DNA from: Paracoccus hibiscisoli
GTDB lineage: Bacteria > Pseudomonadota > Alphaproteobacteria > Rhodobacterales > Rhodobacteraceae
NCBI RefSeq assembly: GCF_005048265.1
Contig: NZ_SUNH01000022.1
Location: forward strand, 1 to 64,000
Direction: 5' to 3'
DNA: 64,000 nucleotides
Position numbers and translations under genes: made by a program. Under the pieces are notes generated by a model that worked only from the letters and a program-made list of their open reading frames with translations, made no database searches and was not told the DNA's origin. Positions within the stretch are counted from its first letter, which is position 1. Each line of letters begins with the position of its first letter. Of this stretch, positions 31,154 to 39,804 are shown piece after piece.

Positions 31154-31484
31154 CGATGATCTCGACCTTGTAGTCAGGGGTCGCCAGCGCCGATTCGCCG
31201 GTCGCGCGCGCGGGGGCGTGGCCCTGGGGCACCCAGGCATCCCAGACGGCGTTCATCTCGGCGAATTCGGCCATGTCGGCCATCCAGATCTGGGCCGAGA
31301 CGATGCGCGTCTTGTCGGTCCCGGCCTGCGCCAGCAGCGCGTCGATCTGGGACAGGATCGCGGTCGTCTGATCGGTGACCGAGGTGCCGGGCTCTCCGAC
31401 CTGGCCCGCCAGAAAGACGAAACCGTTGGCGATGACCGCCTGGCTCATCCGGGTGCCGGTTTCCAGGCGCTTGATGTCGGTCAT
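31137..31484 (-). CDS. Rid-family (YjgF/YER057c) protein
   Basis: A 115-residue protein of the RidA superfamily, trimeric in known members. RidA hydrolyses reactive enamine/imine intermediates from PLP enzymes. Here the key arginine is retained in PARA, but the residue two positions on is Thr where RidA has Cys, and the late VEIE reads VEII, so it is probably one of the other Rid subfamilies with an unproven reaction. The ATG at 31484 has a perfect AAGGAGAG site. It overlaps the 3' end of lpxB. Confidence 0.82.
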   Translation of the reverse strand: MTDIKRLETGTRMSQAVIANGFVFLAGQVGEPGTSVTDQTTAILSQIDALLAQAGTDKTRIVSAQIWMADMAEFAEMNAVWDAWVPQGHAPARATGESALATPDYKVEIIVTAVL

Positions 31485-31585
31485 GAAACTCTCCTTATGG
31501 GCTGATTGCGCGCGGACGCTATACGGGGGCGACAGGGGCGGCAAGCCGGGTTGCGGGCGTTCCGGTTGCGTTCTATCCTGTGGCC

Positions 31586-32047
31586 ATGTCCGACCTGTCC
31601 CCCTTGCCCGCCATGCCCGGCCAGCGCCTTGCGCGTGGAACGGGCCGCCTGCTGCGCAGCCTGGATCACGCGGTGCTGACCGAATTCAGCCCCGTCCGGG
31701 GCCTGCGCGTGGACCTGATCAGCCTGGGCCCCAAGGGAGAGCTGTGGGTGATCGAATGCAAAAGCGGCCGCGCCGATTTCCGCGCCGACCGCAAATGGCA
31801 GGGCTATCTGGATTGGTGCGACCGCTATTTCTGGGCGGTGGACAGCGATTTTCCCGTCGATCTGCTGCCCGAGGATACGGGCCTGATCCATGCCGATGCC
31901 TTCGGCGCCGAGATCACCCGCATGGCCCCCGAACACCGCCTGTCCGCGCCGCGCCGCACCAAGGTGCAGCGCGATTTCGCCCGCGCGGCGGCGCTGCGTC
32001 TGCAGGTGCTGTGCGACCCCGAGGCGCTTATCGCCGGGGCTTCTTAG
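31586..32047 (+). CDS. mmcB: MmcB family DNA repair protein
   Basis: A 153-residue protein of the MmcB family (formerly DUF2293-like PD-(D/E)XK type), named from Caulobacter where it belongs to the LexA-dependent damage response alongside imuAB. The nuclease-like core is visible as RVDLISLGPKGELWVIECKSGRADFRADRKWQ in order: Asp, then E-C-K, then Lys. ATG at 31586 is used; an in-frame GTG lies six bases earlier. No clear LexA box was seen upstream. It overlaps the convergent DUF6324-type gene by 20 bases. Confidence 0.85.
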   Translation: MSDLSPLPAMPGQRLARGTGRLLRSLDHAVLTEFSPVRGLRVDLISLGPKGELWVIECKSGRADFRADRKWQGYLDWCDRYFWAVDSDFPVDLLPEDTGLIHADAFGAEITRMAPEHRLSAPRRTKVQRDFARAAALRLQVLCDPEALIAGAS

Positions 32048-32243
32048 GCTTGCCGCCCTGACCCACGGCGCGGGCGGCCTCGGCGGCGGCCATCAGCTCC
32101 TCGGCGATCTCGGTCGCCTCCTCGGGGTCGAAATCCATCGGCAGGTCCACGCCCTCGCCCTGCACATAGATCCGCACCATGCCCAGGTCGGTCGGCCCGA
32201 TCTGAATGTTCGCGGTGATGTCGCTTTCGCTGTTGATGCCCAT
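32028..32243 (-). CDS. DUF6324-type small protein
   Basis: A 71-residue protein common in Rhodobacteraceae (DUF6324 type, by memory). The start MGINSESDITANIQIGPTD is followed by VRIYVQGEGVDLPMDFDPEEATEIAEELMAA as separate beta and helix parts, then a basic end with KPKKPRR. An AAAGGACAGG site precedes the ATG. Function unknown. It overlaps mmcB tail to tail by 20 bases and points away from tRNA-His. Confidence 0.75.
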   Translation of the reverse strand: MGINSESDITANIQIGPTDLGMVRIYVQGEGVDLPMDFDPEEATEIAEELMAAAEAARAVGQGGKPKKPRR

Positions 32244-32343
32244 GGCCTGTCCTTTCGCGTTGAAACTTTCTGTATCCCGGACACGATTTCGCGGCAAGCG
32301 GGGCTTGCATGCCGCGTCCGACGGGGCTAAAGAACCGCCCTGT

Positions 32344-32420
32344 GCCGCCTTAGCTCAGTTGGTTAGAGCGCTAGATTGTGGATCTAGAGGTCACCCGTTC
32401 GAGACGGGTAGGCGGTACCA
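32344..32420 (+). tRNA. tRNA-His (anticodon GTG), alphaproteobacterial type
   Basis: A 77-nt tRNA with CCA encoded. The anticodon loop is TTGTGGA, so the anticodon is GTG. The acceptor stem starts GCCGCCT and ends AGGCGGT, giving a G1-U72 wobble pair, and the discriminator is A73. There is no encoded base pair for G-1 with C73, the identity element used in most organisms. This unusual form is known from a group of alphaproteobacteria with an altered HisRS and supports the taxonomic call. Confidence 0.95.
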
Positions 32421-32507
32421 CCTCCCTCCCCGATTTTCTGCAGCGCAGCATCTTGCATCCCGTGCACGGTCCTGAAACCATGCCCCCCAGTCATGGGAGG
32501 ACATGCG

Positions 32508-33884
32508 ATGGGCCTGCTGGGAATTTTCCTGTCCCTGATCTTGCTGATGTATCTGGCCTATCGGGGCATCAACGTGCTGATCCTGGCGCCCGCGCTGTCG
32601 CTGCTGGCGGTGGTGATGTCGGGGGGGCTGCCGATCCTGGCGACCTATACGCAGGTCTTCATGGGGTCGCTTGGCGGTTATGTCATCACCTATTTCCCGC
32701 TGTTCCTGCTGGGTGCGATCTTCGGCAAGGTCATGGCCGACAGCGGGGCCGCGCGCGCCATTGCGGAATGGATCGTGGACCGGCTTGGCGCCGACCGCGC
32801 CGTCCTGGCGGTGGTGCTGTCCTGCGGGGTGCTGACCTATGGCGGCGTGTCGCTGTTCGTGGTGGCCTTCGCGGTCTATCCCATCGCCAACGCGCTGTTC
32901 CGCCGCGCGGATATTCCCAAACGCCTGCTGCCGGCGGCCATCGCGCTTGGGTCCTTCACCTTCACCATGACCGCGTTCCCGGGCACGCCCGCGATCCAGA
33001 ACGCGATCCCGATGCCGTTCTTTGGCACCAATGTCTTTGCCGCGCCGCTGTTCGGCCTGCTGGCCGGGGTGATGATGCTGGCGGGCGGCACGATGTGGCT
33101 GAACCGCCGCGCCCGCAGCGCCGGGGCCGAGGGCTATGGCGACCACTCTTCCACCGCCGCCGACGCGACCCTGCCCGAGGATGCCGACCTGCCGCCCTTT
33201 GCGCTGGCGGTCCTGCCGGTGGTGTCGGTGATCGTGCTGAACGCGGTGCTGACCTGGTTCGTCTTTCCCACCATGACCGCAGATTACTTGGCCCAGCCCG
33301 AATACGGAGAGACGGACCTGTCCGCCGTGGCGGGCATCTGGGCGATCATCGTATCGCTGGTGGTGTCGATCCTGCTGGCCATCGGGCTGAACTGGCGGCG
33401 TTTCACCGACCTGCGCGAAAGCGTGAATGCCGGGACGATGGGCTCTCTGCTGCCGATCTTCAACACCGCGTCCGAGGTGGGGTACGGCGCGGTCATCGCC
33501 TCGCTGCCGGCCTTTGCGCTGATCCGGGATGTGGTTCTGGGTCTCTTTCCGGGCAACCCGGTCGCGTCGCTGGCGGTGGCGGTGAATGTGCTGGCGGGCA
33601 TCACCGGCTCGGCCTCGGGGGGGATGTCCATCGCGCTGAACACGCTTGGCGAACAGTTCGCCGCGATGGGGCAGGCCCAGGGCATCAGCATGGAGCTGAT
33701 GCACCGCGTCACGGCCCTGTCCTCGGGCGGGTTCGACGCGCTGCCCCATAACGGCGCGGTCATCACCCTGCTGGCGATCACCGGACTGACCCACAAGAAA
33801 AGCTATGCCGACATCTTCGTCGTCGCGGTGGCGATCCCGCTGCTGGCGTTGATCACCGTGATTGTGCTGGGCACGATCTTCTAG
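32508..33884 (+). CDS. GntP-family permease
   Basis: A 458-residue transporter of the gluconate:H+ symporter (GntP) family with about 12 membrane helices. Typical segments are YFPLFLLGAIFGKVMADSG, LTYGGVSLFVVAFAVYPI, and the late SSGGFDALPHNGAVI. The family moves gluconate and related hydroxy acids or other carboxylates; the substrate cannot be read from sequence. The ATG has GGGAGG seven bases before it. It stands alone 87 bases after tRNA-His and converges on the ABC exporter gene with a 4-base overlap. Confidence 0.85.
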   Translation: MGLLGIFLSLILLMYLAYRGINVLILAPALSLLAVVMSGGLPILATYTQVFMGSLGGYVITYFPLFLLGAIFGKVMADSGAARAIAEWIVDRLGADRAVLAVVLSCGVLTYGGVSLFVVAFAVYPIANALFRRADIPKRLLPAAIALGSFTFTMTAFPGTPAIQNAIPMPFFGTNVFAAPLFGLLAGVMMLAGGTMWLNRRARSAGAEGYGDHSSTAADATLPEDADLPPFALAVLPVVSVIVLNAVLTWFVFPTMTADYLAQPEYGETDLSAVAGIWAIIVSLVVSILLAIGLNWRRFTDLRESVNAGTMGSLLPIFNTASEVGYGAVIASLPAFALIRDVVLGLFPGNPVASLAVAVNVLAGITGSASGGMSIALNTLGEQFAAMGQAQGISMELMHRVTALSSGGFDALPHNGAVITLLAITGLTHKKSYADIFVVAVAIPLLALITVIVLGTIF

Positions 33885-35731
33885 CGATAGCCCTGGGCTT
33901 GCAGCTCGAACAGCTCCTTGTAGCGGCCGGGCCGGGCGACCAACTCGGCATGACTGCCCTGGTCCTGAACGCGCCCGCCCTCCAGCACGATGATCCGGTC
34001 GGCCATCCGCACCGATGAGAAGCGGTGAGAGATCAGCAGCGCCGTCCGCCCCGCCGTCAGGTCGCGGAACCGCAGGAACACCTCGTATTCCGCCCGCGCG
34101 TCCAGCGCGGCGGTGGGCTCGTCCAGCACCAAGAGCTGCGCGTCGCGCATATAGGCCCGCGCGATGGCCAGCTTTTGCCATTCCCCGCCCGACAGGTCCA
34201 AGCCGCGGGCAAAGCGCTTGCCAACCATCTGGTCATACCCCTTGGGCAGCTTGGCGATGACCTGATCGGCCAGCGAGCGTTCGGCGGCGGCCACGATGCG
34301 GGGGCGGTCATCGCGGGCGTCGATCCGGCCGATGGCGATGTTCTCTGCCGCCGTCACGGCATAGCGCACGAAATCCTGAAAGATCACGCCCACGGTGCCG
34401 CGCAGCTGGTCCAGATCGTACTCGCGTAGGTCGCGCCCATCCAGTGTGATGCGCCCCTCATCTGGGTCATAGAGGCGCGCCAGCAGCTTGACGATGGTGG
34501 TCTTGCCCGCGCCGTTTTCGCCAACCAGCGCAACCGTTTCGCCCGCCCGCAGGTCCAGCGTCATGCCGCGGATCGCCCAATCGTCGCGCCCCGGATAGCG
34601 AAAACCGACATTCTCGAACCGGAACCCCTGCGCGATGGGCTGCGGCACCGGCAGGGGGTTCGTCGGGCTGGCGATGGCGGGGATGGCGGTGAAGAAGTCG
34701 AACAGGTCGTCCAGATACATCGCCTGTCCCGCCATGCTGGAGAACCCGGCCAGCAGCCCTTCCAGCAGCCCCCGCAGGCGCAGGAAGCTGCCCGACAGGA
34801 ATGTCAGATCGCCGATGGACAGCTGCCCCGTCAGGGTGCGCGCGATGATCCACAGAAAGGCCGTGTAATAGGCCAGCGTGCCAAGGGCCGTCAGCACCGC
34901 CATGACCGACAGCTGACGACGCTGGATCACCCGGTTCTCCAGATAGAACCGCCGGGCCAGCGTCAGATATCTGTCGCGCAGCCAGGGGCTTAGGCCGAAT
35001 ATCTTGACCTCTTTCGCGGTCTCGGCCGTGGCCGCGATCATACGCAGGTAATCACGTTCGCGCCGGTCGGCGGCGCGGGCATGGTTCAGCGCATAGGTTC
35101 GGGCGTTGAAATGCATCTCTCCCATCAGGGACGGGATCAGCGCCAGCGCCAGCAGCACCACCAGCCAGGGGTTATAGACGACCAGACCCACGCCAAAGCT
35201 GAGGACTGTGACCGTGTCCTGCATCTGCTGCATCAGTTGATTGAGCAGGGGGATGCGCCCCATTGTCTGGCGCCGCGCCCGGTCCAGGCGGTCCTGAAAG
35301 CTGGCATCCTCGAACGAGGCCAGATCCAGACCCGCCGCATGGTCCATCAGCCGGATCGAGATGTCGATCACCAGCTTTTCCTGCAGCAGCGCATCGACAT
35401 AGGCGACCAGACGGCCCAGCACGTCCTGCGCGACCGCCAGGCCCAGCTCTAGCGCGACCAGCACCATCAGCGTGTCGGCCAGCCCGCTGGACCACCAGCC
35501 CGACAGCGTGTCGGGGCCGCCCGAGGCCGACAGGGCCACGACCTGGTCGATGATCAGCTTGCCGACCCACAGCATCGCCACCGGCATCAGCGCCCGGATC
35601 AGGCGCAGCGCGATCATCGCCATGGTCAGCGCGGGGCTGGCCCGCCAGACCATGACCAGAAACGGCGGGATGTTCTTCAGCGCCGCCCAACGCGCCGCAT
35701 AGTCAGGCGTGGCGGGGGCGTCGGGCGGCAT
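33881..35731 (-). CDS. ABC transporter, fused permease and ATPase (exporter type)
   Basis: A 616-residue half-transporter of the B family (MsbA/HlyB-like). Six membrane helices occupy residues about 20-320; the ATPase follows with Walker A GENGAGKTT, signature LSGGEWQKLAIARA, Walker B LLVLDEPTAALD and a switch His in LISHRFSSV. It should work as a homodimer. The gene lies one base after oppF on the same strand, so it is apparently the last gene of the opp operon, although exporters are not usual parts of peptide import operons. The cargo is unknown. Confidence 0.88.
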   Translation of the reverse strand: MPPDAPATPDYAARWAALKNIPPFLVMVWRASPALTMAMIALRLIRALMPVAMLWVGKLIIDQVVALSASGGPDTLSGWWSSGLADTLMVLVALELGLAVAQDVLGRLVAYVDALLQEKLVIDISIRLMDHAAGLDLASFEDASFQDRLDRARRQTMGRIPLLNQLMQQMQDTVTVLSFGVGLVVYNPWLVVLLALALIPSLMGEMHFNARTYALNHARAADRRERDYLRMIAATAETAKEVKIFGLSPWLRDRYLTLARRFYLENRVIQRRQLSVMAVLTALGTLAYYTAFLWIIARTLTGQLSIGDLTFLSGSFLRLRGLLEGLLAGFSSMAGQAMYLDDLFDFFTAIPAIASPTNPLPVPQPIAQGFRFENVGFRYPGRDDWAIRGMTLDLRAGETVALVGENGAGKTTIVKLLARLYDPDEGRITLDGRDLREYDLDQLRGTVGVIFQDFVRYAVTAAENIAIGRIDARDDRPRIVAAAERSLADQVIAKLPKGYDQMVGKRFARGLDLSGGEWQKLAIARAYMRDAQLLVLDEPTAALDARAEYEVFLRFRDLTAGRTALLISHRFSSVRMADRIIVLEGGRVQDQGSHAELVARPGRYKELFELQAQGYR

Positions 35732-35732
35732 C

Positions 35733-36755
35733 TCAGGCGGCCTCGGTGCGGCGGGCGTGGGCGATCTCGGCCTCGGTCAGGGGGCCGGGGAAATGGCAGG
35801 CGACCTGATGATCGCCCACCGTCAGCACCGGCACCGATGCCGCGCATTCCGCCCGCGCGCGGGGACAGCGCGTGCGGAACACGCAGCCCGAGGGCGGGTT
35901 CATGGGCGAGGGCAGGTCCCCCGCCAGCGGCACGATGGTCTTGGCGGTCTCGATCGTGGGGTCGGGGACCGGCACGGCGGACAGCAGGGCCTGCGTATAG
36001 GGGTGCTGGGGGTTGGAATACAGCGCCTGGACCGGCCCCGTCTCCATCACCTTGCCCAGATACAGGACCATCACCCGGTCGCTGATATGCTTTACCACCG
36101 ACAGGTCGTGGGCGATGAAGATCAGCGCCAGCCCCAGCTCTTTCTGCAGGCGGATCAGCAGGTTGATCACCTGCGCCTGGATCGACACGTCCAGCGCCGA
36201 GACCGGTTCGTCGCAGATGATCAGCTTGGGCTCCACGATCAGGGCGCGGGCGATGCCGATGCGTTGGCACTGACCGCCGCTGAATTCATGGGAATAGCGG
36301 TTGATCTGGTTGGGCAACAGGCCGACCTTGTCCATCATCGCCTTGACGCGGTCGCGCACCTGGGCGCGGGGCAGGTCGGGACGGTGGGTGGTCAGGGGTT
36401 CAGCGATGATCTGGCCCACGGTCATGCGCGGGTTCAGGCTGGCCAGCGGGTCCTGGAACACCATCTGGATGTCCTGGCGATAGGCCATCATCTGCCGCGG
36501 CGTCAGCGCCAGCAGGTCCTTGCCGTCGATCCATTCCGCCTGCCCGGTGGCCGGGACCAGCCCGATCAGCGCGCGCGCCAGGGTCGATTTTCCGCAACCG
36601 GATTCGCCCACCACGCCCAGGGTTTCCCCCGGCGCCAGGGCGAAATCAACACCGTTGACGGCCCGCAGGGGCTGGGGCGCGGCCCAGGGCATCGCGCCCT
36701 CGCGCCGGATCTGAAAGGTCACGCGCAGGTCGCGCACATTCAGAAGATCACTCAT
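35733..36755 (-). CDS. oppF: Oligopeptide ABC transporter ATPase OppF
   Basis: A 340-residue ATPase of the OppF/DppF type. Walker A is GESGCGKST, signature SGGQCQRIGIARALI, Walker B LIICDEPVSALD. The C-terminal oligopeptide/dipeptide extension with four cysteines (C-x-F-x-x-R-C-P type) is present and in relatives can hold an iron-sulfur cluster. It pairs with OppD to power OppBC. It overlaps oppD by four bases. Confidence 0.93.
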   Translation of the reverse strand: MSDLLNVRDLRVTFQIRREGAMPWAAPQPLRAVNGVDFALAPGETLGVVGESGCGKSTLARALIGLVPATGQAEWIDGKDLLALTPRQMMAYRQDIQMVFQDPLASLNPRMTVGQIIAEPLTTHRPDLPRAQVRDRVKAMMDKVGLLPNQINRYSHEFSGGQCQRIGIARALIVEPKLIICDEPVSALDVSIQAQVINLLIRLQKELGLALIFIAHDLSVVKHISDRVMVLYLGKVMETGPVQALYSNPQHPYTQALLSAVPVPDPTIETAKTIVPLAGDLPSPMNPPSGCVFRTRCPRARAECAASVPVLTVGDHQVACHFPGPLTEAEIAHARRTEAA

Positions 36756-37864
36756 GGCTTGGCCTCCGATCCGGGGGTCTGGGTGGCGCCGGCGGCACCG
36801 GCTCCGGCGACGGCGCCTGCGGGCAGGGTGTCATCGGCGGGCAGCGCGTCGCCCGCGGCCACCAGGTCGGGCTGCGGGTCGGCGCGCATGTGGCGGGCCG
36901 CGACCTCGGCCACGGGGGCGTGACAGGCGCGCGCGCGGCCGGGGGCGAATGCCTCCAGCGGGGGGTCGATGCTGGCGCAGCCCTCGCGGCGATAGGGGCA
37001 GCGCGGCTCGAACGCGCAGCCCGAGGGCGGGCGGCTCATGTTCGGGGGCTGGCCGGGGATGGCGCGCAGCTCCTCATCGTCCTGATCGACGCGCGGAATC
37101 GCGTCCAGCAGCCCTTGGGTATAGGGATGCGTGGGGTCGGCAAAGATCGGGCGCACCGGGCCAGTTTCCCGAATACGGCCGCCATACATCACCGCGACGC
37201 GTTCGCAGGACCCCGCGACGACGCCCAAGTCATGGGTGATCAGGATCATCGCCATGCCGAAATCGCGCTGCAGGTCGGACAGCAGCGCCATGATCTGCGC
37301 CTGGACCGTCACGTCCAGCGCGGTCGTCGGCTCATCCGCGATCAGCAGCTTGGGGCGGCACAGCAGCGCCATGGCGATCATCACCCGCTGCCGCATCCCG
37401 CCCGAAAATTCATGCGGGAACAGGCGGATGCGGCCCTTGGCATCGGGGATGCGGACGGCATCCAGCATGCGCACCGACTCCGCCACCGCGTCACGTTTGG
37501 ACAGGCCCTTGTGCAGGGTCAGCACCTCGGCCATCTGGTCGGCCACCCGCATATAGGGGTTCAGCGAGGTCATCGGGTCCTGAAAGATCATCGCGATCTG
37601 TTCGGCCCGGATGCGGTTCAGCAGCTTGACGGGGGCGTTCAGGATCTCTTGCCCGTCGAACATCACGCTGCCACTGGCGCGACCGTTGCGCGCCAGCAGG
37701 CCCATGATGGCGAAGGACAGCTGAGACTTGCCGCTGCCGGATTCGCCGACGATCCCCAGGGTTTCGCCCGCGGCGACGGACAGGTTGACGTCGTTGACGG
37801 CGCGCACCTCGGCGTCGTTGGTCTGAAAGCGGACCGACAGGTCGGTCAGGGTCAGAAGGGTCAT
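36752..37864 (-). CDS. oppD: Oligopeptide ABC transporter ATPase OppD with Pro/Ala tail
   Basis: A 370-residue ATPase of the OppD/DppD type: Walker A GESGSGKSQ, signature SGGMRQRVMIAMALL, Walker B LLIADEPTTALD, and the C-terminal FEPRCPYRREGC extension. After the family's end near residue 325 there is an extra tail of about 45 residues rich in Ala, Gly, Pro and Asp with no predicted fold. In Walker A the usual final Ser/Thr after Lys-Ser is SQ, as in some OppD proteins. It lies one base after oppC. Confidence 0.92.
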   Translation of the reverse strand: MTLLTLTDLSVRFQTNDAEVRAVNDVNLSVAAGETLGIVGESGSGKSQLSFAIMGLLARNGRASGSVMFDGQEILNAPVKLLNRIRAEQIAMIFQDPMTSLNPYMRVADQMAEVLTLHKGLSKRDAVAESVRMLDAVRIPDAKGRIRLFPHEFSGGMRQRVMIAMALLCRPKLLIADEPTTALDVTVQAQIMALLSDLQRDFGMAMILITHDLGVVAGSCERVAVMYGGRIRETGPVRPIFADPTHPYTQGLLDAIPRVDQDDEELRAIPGQPPNMSRPPSGCAFEPRCPYRREGCASIDPPLEAFAPGRARACHAPVAEVAARHMRADPQPDLVAAGDALPADDTLPAGAVAGAGAAGATQTPGSEAKP

Positions 37865-37865
37865 C

Positions 37866-38792
37866 CTACCGCTCCTTGGGGTCGAGGGCGTCGCGCAGGC
37901 CGTCGCCCACGAAGAAGAAGCCGAACAGCGTGATCACGAAGAAGAACAGCGGAAAGGCCAGCTGCCACAGCGTGCCATAGTTCATCGTGCCTGCCCCTTC
38001 GGAGATCAGCGCGCCCCAGGAGGTCAGGGGTTCCTGCACGCCCAGGCCCAGAAAGCTGATGAAGCTTTCGGTCAGGATCATCAGCGGCACCAGCAGCGTC
38101 GCATAGACCGCGACCACGCCCAGCAGGTTCGGGACGATGTGGCGGATGATGATGCGGAAGGACGACACGCCGGTGGCGCGCGCGGCCTCGATGAATTCTC
38201 GGTTCTTGAGGCTAAGCGTCTGACCGCGCACAATTCGGCTCATGTCCAGCCAGGAGATCAGGCCGATTCCCAGAAACAGCATCGACATGGACCGCCCGAA
38301 CATCACCAGCAGCAGGATCAGCACGAACATGTAGGGGATCGACATCAGGATATCGACGGTGCGCATCATGATCTGGTCGGTGCGCCCGCCGACATAGCCC
38401 GCGGTGGCACCGTACAGCGTGCCGACGATGACCGCGATGGCCGCGCCCACGATGCCCACCATCAGGCTGATCTGGGTGCCCTGCACGACGCGCGCATAGA
38501 GGTCGCGGCCCAGATTGTCGGTGCCGAAATAATGGCCGTTTTCCAGCGAGGGCTGGCCCATCTGGGCGACCTGGCCCATGACGCTGAAATCCAGCTCCTC
38601 ATTGGACCATTGCGCAAACTGGCCGCCGATCACCGCGAATAGCGACACCAGGACCAGGATCGTCAGGCCCAGCATCGCGGCCCGGTTGCGCAGGAACCGC
38701 CGCCGGGCGTCGGCCCATGGGCTGCGGCCCTTGACCTCGGCCTCGACAAAGCGGTCGGCCAGCGACTGCATCTTGGATTGATCGATGACCAT
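37866..38792 (-). CDS. oppC: Oligopeptide ABC transporter permease OppC
   Basis: A 308-residue inner-membrane permease with six helices. The cytoplasmic coupling motif EAARATGVSSFRIIIRHIVPN is split here as EAARATGVS and IIRHIVPN. A long N-terminal cytoplasmic part (FVEAEVKGRSPWADARRRF) matches OppC rather than OppB. It lies three bases after oppB and one base before oppD. Confidence 0.93.
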   Translation of the reverse strand: MVIDQSKMQSLADRFVEAEVKGRSPWADARRRFLRNRAAMLGLTILVLVSLFAVIGGQFAQWSNEELDFSVMGQVAQMGQPSLENGHYFGTDNLGRDLYARVVQGTQISLMVGIVGAAIAVIVGTLYGATAGYVGGRTDQIMMRTVDILMSIPYMFVLILLLVMFGRSMSMLFLGIGLISWLDMSRIVRGQTLSLKNREFIEAARATGVSSFRIIIRHIVPNLLGVVAVYATLLVPLMILTESFISFLGLGVQEPLTSWGALISEGAGTMNYGTLWQLAFPLFFFVITLFGFFFVGDGLRDALDPKER

Positions 38793-38795
38793 GAC

Positions 38796-39719
38796 CTAGT
38801 ACCTGATCTTGGGGTCGATCCATGCGTAAAGCACGTCGACGATGAGGTTGAAGAGGATGGTCAGCGCGCCCACCAGAATGGTGACGCCCATCATCACGGC
38901 ATAGTCGCGGTTCAGCGCACTGTCCACGAAGGCCTTGCCGATGCCCCCGGTCGAGAAATAGATGTCGATCACCACCGATCCGGTGATCATCGACACGAAG
39001 ACCGGCCCCAGATAGCTGATCACCGGCAGCATCGCGGGTTTCAGCGCGTGGCGGATGATCACCCGGTGTTCTGGCATCCCCTTGGCCCGCGCGGTGCGGA
39101 TGTGGTTCGAACCCAGCACCTCCAGCATCGACGACCGGGTGATGCGCGCGATCGACGCCATGTAGCTGGTCGACAGCGCGATCACCGGCATCACCCAGAA
39201 GCTTGGATCGTTGAACGACCATCCGCCGCCCGGCAGCCAGCGATACCACAGCGTGAAGACCAGCACCAATAGCGGCGCCATCACGAAATTGGGCAGGACC
39301 TGCGCGCCGATCGAGATGCCCACGGCCAGGTAATCGACCCAGCTGTTGTGCCAGATCGCCGCCACCACGCCCAGGGACACCCCCAGGATCACCGCCGCCA
39401 GAAAGGACAGCCCGCCATAGGTCAGCGTCACCGGAAAGCCGTTGGCAATCAGCTGGTTCACCGTCCGGTCGGGATAGACGAAGCTGGGCCCGAAATCGAA
39501 ATGGATGACGACGCTGACCAGATAGTTCCAGATCTGCAGCCACAGCGGGTCGTTCAGCCCGTATTGCGCCTCCAGGTTGGCCAACACCTGCGGGGGCAGG
39601 GCGCGTTCGCCGGTGAAGGGGCCGCCCGGTGCCAGATGCATCAGGACGAAGGAAAAGACGATCAGCAGCAGCAGCGTGGGTATCGCCACCGCCAGCCGTC
39701 GCAGGATGAATGCGAACAT
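38796..39719 (-). CDS. oppB: Oligopeptide ABC transporter permease OppB
   Basis: A 307-residue inner-membrane permease with six helices. MFAFILRRLAVAIPTLLLL at the start and the large periplasmic loop are typical of OppB; the coupling helix contains RTARAKGMPEHRVIIRHAL. I chose the ATG at 39719 since it matches the family start; the reading frame continues upstream without similarity. It is 85 bases downstream of oppA; that gap shows no obvious strong hairpin. Confidence 0.93.
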   Translation of the reverse strand: MFAFILRRLAVAIPTLLLLIVFSFVLMHLAPGGPFTGERALPPQVLANLEAQYGLNDPLWLQIWNYLVSVVIHFDFGPSFVYPDRTVNQLIANGFPVTLTYGGLSFLAAVILGVSLGVVAAIWHNSWVDYLAVGISIGAQVLPNFVMAPLLVLVFTLWYRWLPGGGWSFNDPSFWVMPVIALSTSYMASIARITRSSMLEVLGSNHIRTARAKGMPEHRVIIRHALKPAMLPVISYLGPVFVSMITGSVVIDIYFSTGGIGKAFVDSALNRDYAVMMGVTILVGALTILFNLIVDVLYAWIDPKIRY

Positions 39720-39804
39720 CGCGAGGAGCCTTCCCTGCGGGATGGGTGAAACAGGCAGGGCCGGGGCGGCCTTCGCCACCCCGGCCCCCGGTCATGATCG
39801 CAGC

